The notes under the pieces: model-generated
Seen by the model: the letters and a program-made list of their open reading frames with translations, nothing else
What the model was told of the DNA's origin: nothing
Databases searched by the model: none
DNA from: Trichostrongylus colubriformis
Taxonomy: Eukaryota > Nematoda > Chromadorea > Rhabditida > Trichostrongylidae
Assembly: GCA_963978905.1 (NCBI GenBank)
Contig: OZ022256.1
Location: 56,508,646-56,572,645, forward strand
Reading direction: 5' to 3'
DNA: 64,000 nucleotides
Made by a program: the position numbers and the translations under genes
Part shown: positions 35,251 through 46,100 of the stretch, in pieces
Position numbering within the stretch: position 1 is the stretch's first letter
Layout of the letters: the number at the start of each line of letters is the position of its first letter

Positions 35251-35275
35251 TCATACGTATACACAATCGCATGAT

Positions 35276-37914
35276 CCAATCACACAGCGCGTACTTTCGC
35301 CATTCCCACATGGACTCGAGCTCTACGTTGTTCAGTGCGCGGGAATTTGGTAGCACTGTCAGGGTGCACGGGAAGTTGAGAATTCCTCTACAGGAGGGTC
35401 ATATTTGACGGGCAGGATGGAGAGGTCGGGATTGCAGAGGTCAGCAATGGTCCCAGGCTAGATGATTAGAGGAACGTGTCGTCAGCTGATCCGGTTATGC
35501 AAGAAAATATGATTGAATTCGAGTGATCAACACAAAAATTACAGTAGTAAAATACTTAATAATCTATCCAATCGTCAATAGTTACTAAGACTGTAGAGGT
35601 TATGCATGCGTTGAAGGGCAAGGAATCCTCCCGCCGATCCTAAGAAACACACAGTCGAGAATTCTCGATTATGACCATTGCAATTCCACACGAAGTGGAA
35701 AACCATCGCACACACGGGCCACAGTTTCACTCCGCGATTTTGAAAATGATTTTATTTTGGTACTTTAGTGCAACTCATTTATTACAGAAAAGGCATTACA
35801 TCAAACATAGATCATATATACATAGCAAGTCGATACGTATAATTTACATGTAATAATGAAGTAGTCAAGAAGGCCTAGTGCGATTTCCTGGGTCGCATCT
35901 CAGGCGATTTTTTGACAGAGGAGAGCGATTTTCGCTTGCTAAAAATGCATGTCAATAAATTCGGTCATGACGTTGCTTCTTCTATCTCTAACTACATCTC
36001 TCTACTACAATCTACTTCTACTCTACACTACTGCAGTGATTTAGTATTATTATAATGTAAAGATAAGCGCGTCAGTGTGGGTTGGGGGGAAGGGAGGAGA
36101 GCGTGGGTCACGTTTCACGTAGAAAGTCTTCCTGGTACATCACATCGTTTCACCTACCCCAAATCTCCTACCGCTCCTCTAATCCCGAGCTATGATTCAC
36201 ATTTCACCTCCCCCTAGACTTCTACACAATACGTACTTCCGTTCCCCGTACCCACCCGACAAAGATTAACAATTTTTGCGAGAAATTTTTTCTTCATTTA
36301 TAGACTGGCAGTGGGACGGACAAGAGACTTTTATTGAGAAACGAGTTACTGTCATTGCGAAAATGGAATATGAAAATGATTGCTGTTCAAAGAAGGCAGC
36401 CTGCAATCATACAAGCGCCTCACAGGTTTTCCATTATCCAGCAATATACTAGATTCAATGTCTTTGCCAACCAAACCTTCCAAAAACTTCATCCTTTTAT
36501 CCTCAACCTTGGAAGGTGAAGTTGATTACAGGCACAAATTTGGCACGAGTTATCAAATTTTATAATGATTATATCCTTTATCAATATTTTTGAAATGAGG
36601 AATATTTTATGTTTTGTAGTGCTTAGTTAAGACATAAGTATTGACCAAGTGTTTCTCTTGCGCATACCATCTGCCCCAACCTGCTCATTAATGTGAATCA
36701 GAGAAAATGTCAACATGGATTATGATATCAAGCCACGGATAATTTTTTAATAAGACCAAGATATCCTTCTAGAAATTCGATTCGATGGCGTATGGACTGG
36801 ACATACCAGGGACGAGCGTGCGAGAAAACATTAAATAAGTAACGTCTGACCAAACATAGCTATGGTTTCCTGATAGCAATTTCAGAGGTCTCATTGAGTT
36901 CGGTGACTTAGAAATGTTGTTTGCTTGTGATGGATTTTTCACGAAGTTGAAGGGGCTCTCATTCGGGCCTCTGAGGCTGTACGTAATTATCCAGCCAATA
37001 AGTCTCCAGATCTCAAGATCCAGGATCAATTACATCACCACGCATTTGTTAAAGGCACTTCCGCGTTAGGAGAGCGACCATAATCGGGGTCAATAATGAA
37101 CCCAGAGCCGCTAATTTACCCAGTAGCAGTGAAAAAACTAGCAAAAAAGACCAAGAACCTCAGAAATGGGAACCGCATCCCTCACCAATTGGTCAGCAAT
37201 TGGGTGGGGTCACCAATTGGTGGGCGAGGTCCCAGTTGAAAGTGCCTTTAAATGGACCCTCACCGAACTCATTGGTTTCTCCAGACTAACGAGAAGGTAG
37301 CCGTGGCGATTGGACTCATCGTTACTCATCTTCAAGACCAAACCTACATATAATGAGCCTTGGGTCCTGCCTCCTCCTTCTTGCCGGTTCATTTTTTTTG
37401 TAATGGCCTGGATCCTGAATTCCTCTCTACCTATGGTCCTCCACGTTTTCCTTATTCACCCACAGCAATGTGCCCACGGTAAATGTAAGAGACTAATTCG
37501 AATTTAAGCATAAACTATGCATGATGCCGTAATAGCAGGACGTATGGGCATCCACTAACGTTAGAATTCGCCAATTAGTCATAGTCAAAAAATGCAGGAA
37601 TCTCAGGCTCACGAATCAATTCCGAAATCAAACATATTGAAAAAAACATTTCGCCAACGTAAAGACACACCTCACGATAATATGGAGCGACTTACCGGTT
37701 TAGTAATGAAAGCAGAAGTTCTAAAACTCTGGCCACTGAAAAAAGGGAAGCTGTTTCAAAACTTAAATGTAAGCTCTCTTTGGCATCCTTAGGAACCACT
37801 ATTGCACGAGTTGATCAAGGCGCCGGCGAGAAAACAAGACAAAATCGGCGAGATGACGGCATAAGGAGTAAGATGGGAGAAAATGACGGTCACGAGCGGT
37901 GATCACAGCGGGTA
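35276..37914. other. Intergenic; one weak exon candidate
   Basis: Mostly featureless. The plus-strand stretch 37592-37768 starts with ATG and ends in AAT followed by a good donor (GTAAGC), and its translation is lysine-rich without a known domain. I could not find a partner exon, so it stays a candidate. A CCAATTGGT inverted motif recurs near 37180-37220. Confidence 0.35.
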
Positions 37915-38280
37915 TGTAGCCTTATGTCAAAGTTTCTCGCGACCGCGCGCTGCGAGGCGGCGCATTTCGTCGCGTGCGATTGCGACGAAATGCGCCGCCT
38001 CGCAGCGCGCGGTCGCTCTATTCGAAGTTTTATGCTCGAAATAATTATTTCATGATTTAGATTGTTACCATGTAATGTTTCTTTTACTTTTTATGTCACT
38101 ATTTTGCCTTTTCAAGGTGCAAAACATATTGTTTCCAGATAATGATGACGAGACAAACAGCTGCTTCTTCAAAGGACCCCCATGGTACCAGCCCTTCACG
38201 TCCTGAGGAGAATTCCAACAGACCGCAGCAAGTCGTGGTGATGGCGCCACGGCAAAGTGAAAACTCGACATAAGGCTACA
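37915..38280. mobile_element. MITE with 13-bp perfect TIRs and a long internal hairpin
   Basis: GTAGCCTTATGTC (37916-37928) is the exact inverse of 38267-38279. Next to the left end, 37939-37973 and 37982-38016 form a perfect 35-bp, very GC-rich palindrome with an 8-nt loop. The right half resembles 45240-45370, which ends in the same GACATAAGGCTAC. Confidence 0.8.
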
Positions 38281-40132
38281 CACGCGACCGCCGCTTGTAC
38301 AACATATTATGTCCAGAGAGGGTTGTGGTTTGTTTTCTGGTCGCTTTTAGCGCTCTAAGCGCACTAAGGTCAAATGTCGTGACACGGTAAGAGCGCAACC
38401 TTGTCCGCATCAGACAAGTCCCTCTGTCTTCGGAGGTACGTGGACTACTCTAATTATCGCGAGATGTGCTTCTAGAGGCCCACTACGCGATAATCAGATT
38501 AGTCGCTTACCTTCTTAGGTCAAGTAGACCTCTGCGCAACTGCTCAGGCTGCACCCTTGTAGCGGCGTCAAAGCGCGTCTTCACGGCCCTATGCCCGCTC
38601 GAACTCCACCAAGCCGCGCCCAACCGAATCACACTTGCATTGGACGCGTCATTCCGTCGTCCAACGCGGCATTTACGTGACGAAGGAAGCCCGCGGACTT
38701 CCCACGATTAAGGTAAGGCAGAAATTCTATTAGTGAGGACAGGATGAAACAGGTGGTATCGATGAAATTCGAAGGATTCTACCAGGTATGTATTGCTCGT
38801 ACTAGAACTGTGCTTCGGATGCCCACACTTGACGTAAGTAGGGCTTCTTGTTCGTTTGGTTCTTTGGTGAGTGAATCAGAAGCACTGCGTTCAGTAGTGG
38901 GCGCGATAATGCTCACAGTTTATCGGGAAATGTGCCTTTAATTGAATGTGTGTACACCCCAGTCCGTTAACTGAGAAAATTGAGACGTTTCCAATCAGGG
39001 CAAGCCTCGTGGAAAGTCGAACTGCCGGACAACTTCTCCTAAGAAAAATGATCAACTGCTGTGAGAGGTCTTCAATCTTCAAGTATCGTTGATCGATTCC
39101 GCACAATCACACATCAGAGAGGATTTCAAGTGATTATGCGATTTTTCTCCTGGGAGTCTTCTCGACAGACTCACTGAAAACAATTCATAATTGGGTGAAT
39201 GTGGAGGCTGCTTCTTCTCTGGTGACGAAGGAGACAAAGGTCACAAAGGATTGGTGGAATGTTGTGGACTGCCATTGTTACTTTTATGATTTGACATGTT
39301 ATTTTAGGTATCTTTCGCATGGAATTAGTAATATTATGTATTTCACAGAGTTAATGATTTGATCATATTCGTTTAAATGATTGCCTTTTCTTCCGCTGCT
39401 CAGGACTTTGACGATCGAACATTTCAGCCAGCATCGATACCGGAAGCTGCTTTTCCGCATGTAGACCATCAACCTGTAGATAATTCGCTGATCACCAAGT
39501 AAGCTGTCTTCCACATAAGAATATGATGGACTCAAAGTTGAACCTTTTTGGTTCAGTATCCAATTGAATAACTCAGTTCGGAGAGGGTCCCTCATTTCCT
39601 CTAAAATGGAAGGTATGGAGAGAAATTTCACCACTTTTCACTGGAAGCTTAACGTTGGCTGAATGCGATATTCTTCGCGCCCCAGCTTCCCTTTAGCTCT
39701 ACTTTGGAAAGCACTGGAGAACTCCCATAAGCACTGTTGAAAGCAAATAAGTTTTAAGACTTCTCCTTCCAATGCTGATTTAGCAATAACATTCCCCTTT
39801 CCACATCTCATACCGCCAAGAACAGAATGTGCTTATAACTACTTTTCATAGTCGTTTCAAGTGACTCACAGAGCACTCGAAAGATGTTCTGGAGTACACT
39901 CGGCTATCTCAATATCGTGGCGGGCTTCGCAGCTGCGATTTGAGGCAGATGTCTCGCCTACAAGAATATGCGGAACACGCGTCGAAGGCCAAACACCGAT
40001 GACGTGACCATATAATACGGAGAGAAGACGATAGGTGGACAAGAGAACAGTGAAGTATATCTCCTGGAATTGTTCACGTCCCCGCGGGAGAACTCCCAAA
40101 AGATGGGGAGATGTGTTCGTTGACGCGTTAAA
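38281..40132. other. 3' flank of the channel gene; possible extra exons
   Basis: The minus-strand frame after the channel stop codon at 40133 stays open to a GTGAGT donor at 39869, and a TTTTAG acceptor with open frame follows at about 39600. These could be an alternative 3' end (see findings). The rest, including GC-rich sequence at 38520-38700 that recurs near 23330-23460, is non-coding as far as I can see. Confidence 0.35.
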
Positions 40133-43100
40133 CTAATGAGAAATTCCAGAATGCCCGGTTTTCGAAGTCGTCACCAACGAAGCAAACGAATGAGCTGGAG
40201 GACGATCGCTAAAGAACGAAACGTATGGAAATCGCTTTGGGGACCGCACAACAGTGAGGACGGGCCGTCTGCGTATCTAAGTAAGTACTATTTTTCGTAA
40301 CGTTCGCAGCGAACCAATCAGGAAAGTGAAGTTATCTGGATAGGAAATACGAGCTCGTTCAGCCAAAGGGAATACTCACTGGATCCCAATGAAGTGATTC
40401 CTCAGATCCATCCTCTTCCTCAGTTTGTTGACTTTCTTCTTCAACGTCCTGAAATTGAAGTGAACTTCGCCGGAAAGGGATGTATTCAGCTGCAACGACT
40501 AACTGTTAGCTCAAAAGTAAAATCGGCTAACCTTCCAATCGCTCATGGTTGGCATGTCAGTATGAAGTGATCCGGCAGTTTTCTTTTTAGCGAATGCGCG
40601 ACGCAAACGTTTCCGAGCTGAAGACATTTTTGACGGCGATTTTCGTTCCTCCTAAAACGGAATTCTTTGTCTTATGCAGGATTAAGAATCGAAAAAAGTG
40701 AGTGAACAAAATTTATCAAAAGGGCATTGCGAGGAGTCACGTAAACTCACCAAATTGTCTGTCTGAATGGTTTTCTCTCCGATTATCGGACATGGTGTCT
40801 GTATGCGAACATTCTTCGTCTCGAGCTCTGTGGCCACCTCAACGTCGATCAGCTCAGCTTCAGCTGTTTGTGAGATCTGATCCATTGTCGGCAGCGTTTC
40901 TGTTTGACAAAGTGCGTCCTGGAAGGATCTTTGAGAACAGCTGTAACATCATCGAAATAAGTAGAACGAACCATTAGAAGGGCCATCGTTGTTACGACTT
41001 CTTCGTCGACCATCTCAACTATGGTTGTTTGAGCTTCGACATTACATAACACTTGTACTTCAGTTTGTACTTCCACTTCTTGACATTCATTCTTCAGCTC
41101 TTCTGTTTGACATGAGTTATGATCCACAACTTTTTCCATGGTTTGTTCCGTTTTATCTGATCTACAACAACTTCCTTAGACATTTTTTTACGAATAAACA
41201 AGAAAGTTTTTGAAAAGAATCAGCTAACGTTTCCACGACATCAGTTTGACATTCGACCTCATGCACTATGACGACTGGATCTTCATTAGCCTCTTCCAGT
41301 AAGATCTGTAGGATGTCGACATTCATTTAGAAAACGATAACATGTGTTGGAGGGAAATGGCATGGCCGGGTGTGCGACGCGATGAGTGCGGGCTGAAGGC
41401 ACATTTCATGGTAACCAGACAGGTGAACTTACCTCTTTGGGAAATCGATCTTTGGCTAACTATTCAAACTGCACCTTTCCGATCCACCATGGTGCGCTGT
41501 AGCTCTACGCCGGCTCGGACCCACTCCGACGCCACCCAATGTGCTCTGTTGACCAACTAGGGAGATCGAGTAGGTGGCGTCGGCGTGCATACGCAGGAGA
41601 AGCGCTGTGATGGCGCACGTAGCAGGGCGAGAAAGGTGCAACCTGGAGTTACCCAAGGATCTACTACCCCAAGAAGGTAAGTCACCCTATCTGGTTATAG
41701 CGTAAAGTTCCTTCACAGGAATCGTGCGCGGGAAAAATGACTTTTTATTCTACCAATGGATTTATGTTGTATTTGCTTCCTAAGGGCAGCACACAAAAAA
41801 TGAGAAGCCGGTCAACAATAAGATACAGCTCCTAAAAATAGTGGTCGAAGGCGCGGGGCCTCAGAGTAAATGAACGCCCTGTCCTCCGCCACGCATAGTG
41901 GGAACAGGAAGTCACACAAACAGTCCCACTCCTCCCCGATAAACGTTTCCAAGCAATGACGCTTAAATAAGGCGCAGGACACGGTCATGGCTTCAGGACC
42001 CAACACGGGCTCTTGAGCAGTACTCATCGCCTCGCACGCCAGGTGCCGCGACGCGACTTTCTGCCCTATTGGCACGCACCCAACCTCCAACGGGCTCGCT
42101 TAACTCACCTGCTTCTGTACCATCTGTTCAAGCTCTCGTGGTGGTTCTTCACTATCAGCGTTCTCTTGTATTTGGAAGATTTTAGGCATTCCTAAATTTG
42201 ATACACCTAAGCAGCCAGTCACAGTGCAGCCTTTATTACATACATGCTCGGCCAGGTTGGTGTGTGGCATTAGGTTCGGTTTCCGCGAACGTAATATGTA
42301 TCTCATAAAATTCCACAAAAGGTCACATATCATTGAATGAGGGTTAGCTACTTCCAAGGGGCTGACAGAGGAGAAGCCGTCTATCGCAAGACCATCGAAG
42401 CGTTTCACGGCGTCTACTAAGCGATTCCATGCGACTACAAAGTGAATCTATCGTCCCTTACATAAATTAGAAGTATGGGCATCGCGCCTAGGCTCAAGAT
42501 GTTGTTCTATAACATAAACAATCAAAAATGTTACCAAAACAATCGTTATTTTGAGAAATGACTAGACCAACCAGTTTTTTCATCAAGATCGCTCAGAATT
42601 GCAGGTAGCTCAATGCCTTTTTCTTGAGCTTCCTGAGTGACTTTGTCCATGGCGACTCGTTTCTTCTCCTTACTGAAATGAAGTCTGGCCACTAACTGCA
42701 CAATGGACGAAAAAGTGACAGTTCAGAAATCTGAGTGGGAAAAGCTCGTACGAATCAAAGGGATAACCTCAATAGCGGCATCAGATACTTGGCCGTCTTA
42801 TTGCCGCTCCACATGCGCATCATTCCGACAGAAGCGCCCATTTGATCTCCACCTAAAAAAGTTTCAGGGAAAATCGATATATCGATCGGCGACATTGTGA
42901 TAGTTCCTACGACAAGCAGAAGTGAACGAATTACCTGCTGCCATTTTCTCCTGATATTCAATCGCCACTTTCAACATCAGGTTCACATAAAAGTCTTCAA
43001 GTGCAACCTGAACACGATCGATATTGCTCTTATACCAACAGTGCACCCAATGATCTTGAGCAACCCGCTCACATGTACAGCTTGCCTACTGCTTTTAAGG

Positions 43101-46100
43101 CAGCGTTCACACTTTGCGGTGCCAGCGGCGGGGCGTGGCTACGTGTCTATGCGTCCCCGTCGGTGCCACACACTCTCGTTGCCTGTGTCGTCTCTGCACC
43201 TCCCCCGTACCACGCGTCTGTGAATGCAGTCACGCTCTGCTGCCCGGCGCAAAGTATGAACGCGGCTCAATAAACCATGACCTACCTGTACAACGTTGAT
43301 ACTCATACTGACCAATGAAAGTCCGATGATTACAAAAACAAAACATAGCACCATCATACTGGAAATCAAATAAACAAGGTTTTTTGGAATACTGAGCTAG
43401 GTCAATAATAGAACCATGATGCACTTTGAAATTTTAAAAGTCAAAAAAGGCATTATCGAAGTTCGGAAACGAGGTTAGCAAAATTTTGAAAATTGAGACC
43501 GACTCACTCTCTTCTCGCTACGGAGATATCACCTAGGCCTATAGTCGACAGACTGATATACATAAAATAACAACTCTCCGCATATGTCCAGTCTTCCCAT
43601 AGACGAAACAAAGCAGAACAGAAGAATATCCAACCTATAGTTATACCGAGGGCGACCTGAATTCGTGTCGACGTGAAATCCATTGATCATACCGTCTTGG
43701 GGAATGGCCAGTGGCGAAAAGCGGAAGGGATTCTAGATTTATCTACTCTGACCCATTCTATCCCATTGGGCTGATCGAAAACACTGAGCTCGGGGTGAGG
43801 GACAGTAATAAGACGTTGGACTTCTTCGTGTCTCCAACCCAAGCTCGAGATTACGTTTAACCTTTCTAGGGTCAAAGAGGTGGACAACATCGTTTTGCTG
43901 ATTCCCTGGGAGGGATTTGATCACAAAAGCTGCCATGGATCATATCAGAAAGTGAGGATGGGATTAGTAATACCCAGTATAATTACTTGAGGAGATCGGG
44001 GTGTAGTATCTTCAAAAAGCATCTTCCAGATTTCTGGTAAGTCTGCTGAATTCGCAGACGAACGAAACAACCTCAAAAACGGACCTTGACACTCATTCTG
44101 GGAGTCCTTTGCTCATTTTCATCCTCGATGTCCCGTATCGAAGGCAGACTGCCGATTTCTGAAGCCAACGAGGATGCATCGAGTGTTTGCAGCTCACCAC
44201 GTTCCACCATATCCACCTGTGATCCATACAAATTAATGCAGAATTGAAGCAACCATCATGTACGGTCGACGGTGGGAGGCTTCTAGGTGGGCCAATCGTA
44301 CTGTCAAATAAAGTGAAGCGGTAAAGCCTATACCACTCATAGCAGGCAGTTGATTGATCCGCTCTCCCCCTCCCTTCCGGTAATTCTGGCATGAGTGACC
44401 CCCGTTCAGGGTGCACTGTTACGGTGCTCTAAATGTGCGTCAGCAAGATGCAAATAGAAGAGTGTGTAGAATTGTCCTGAAATCTGATAGATAAGTCCGC
44501 CCCCCACGCGGGTCGCGCGCGGCAGCGGCGGACGCAGGCGCAGTCATCAAAGAACACAGGATCGCGATGCACCCTCCATCCTTGAGAACGACAGAATTGT
44601 AGAGAATGTTTATTCAATTTTATTTCTAATATCCAGAAATACACGTATCAAAATCTTCGTTCAACCCGTGTAAAAATGGTGCAAAAAATTGACTCGGCAT
44701 AGAAGCGCGTTTTGCAGAGGAAAAAGAAGGTGATAGAAGCATGTCTGCGAGGCTTTGTGCACCATTATCATAACGGAAACAAGGAAAAGTTTTTATTCAA
44801 CCGCTATTTCATCGCCGGAACCATCGGCATTGAAACGCCCGTTGAACAACGTTCTACACTCACTCGTTCACTTTCCTCTGCCAACTGTAAAGTTTCAGTG
44901 TTCACCTTTCGTGCGGCCTCAACTTTACTTGCTACTCGCTTTTATATTAACAGATACAATATGCAATACAATATAAACTCGTTATTAAGACAATCCACAA
45001 GTCAAAGCTTCCTCAATTTCCTTCATCTTTTGTTCTTTGAAGATTGCGGCTGCCTGTGCCGCTCGCGACACCGCGTGCGGGAGGCCTTATCTACCAGACT
45101 TTGTCGAATTTTTGCGAATTTCTCTATGTCGCATTTTTGCGCGGCCGCCCGCGGCGAGCGGCATGACGAGTGCGAGTTGTTTAGAGTGTTATCTGTTAAA
45201 ACAACAACAACCACAACACAGGCGAACTTCCGAGCTTCCCTTCAGCATTTAAAGATCCCCACGGCACCAGCGCTTTGCGTCCCGAGCGCAATCACAATCG
45301 ACTTCGGCAAGTCGTACTGATGGTGCCGCGAGTGCGACGCCGCGATGCGAAAATTCGACATAAGGCTACACAGCCCAAATGGTAATGCACGGTTGAGGTG
45401 ATCATAAGTGAAACATGACACTAATGTTGCAAGGGTTCAAACATACCTCATCAGTTTTTGCAGTATTCCTTGGGTTTCTTGCACAGATACGAAATACACC
45501 CAAATACGTGCCAAAAGTCTCGACATTCTGAGAAAACGGAAGAGATCGAAAATGAAAAACAGTAAAATAGAAATCATCACATAAAAGTTGGATAAATAAC
45601 TTTCAGAGCAATGAAAGCAGTTCAACATTAAGTTGGTCCCTGATGAAATCATTTTCAGCAACCATAACTATTTTTTTTAAATGTATTTTTTGTATATTTT
45701 CTGCAGAATTTTAACTAACCTTTACGCAACCGTTGATGTTGTTATAAAGGAATTTACCACAATCATTAAGTGTGATAAGCATCAACGGAATACCAATACA
45801 TGAATAGATTACGGTAAGAATTCGTCCAGCTACGGTCACGCATGCTATGTCGCCGTAACCTGCAACTGCTATCTCTTAGTCTATCGAACGTATAAAAATA
45901 TACTTATTTATTCATCTGTATTTCACTTTATATGTTACTCTGCATATATGTATTTATTTCACTGCATAACTAGACATCTCTCATACACAAGTAATAGGAT
46001 TGTGCGATGGCCAACTGGAAGTACATAGCGTAAAATCCTCGCCGGATCGGATCTCCCAGCAGTCAGTCAGTTTGGTTTTGGAAGGGTATAGCATTCGCGC

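Larger units (their letters stand above)
28795..35275. repeat. Segmental duplication, copy 2 (with lectin gene 2)
   Basis: Collinear with 18230-24490. Differences from copy 1: the Tc3-like insertion at 29550-31121, an extra block at about 33180-33650 that repeats the lectin upstream region, loss of one arm of the 23.5-24.2 kb palindrome, and absence of the LINE fragment. Confidence 0.85.

Noticed and set aside
39299..39634. 111-codon minus-strand frame as an independent gene downstream of the channel
   Set aside because: A TTTTAG acceptor precedes it, but no partner exon, known domain or in-phase donor could be established; at most it belongs to an alternative channel 3' end.
44712..45320. 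202-codon plus-strand open frame
   Set aside because: It lies in an intron of the channel gene on the other strand, covers a GC-rich MITE fragment, and shows no domain or codon pattern of a protein.
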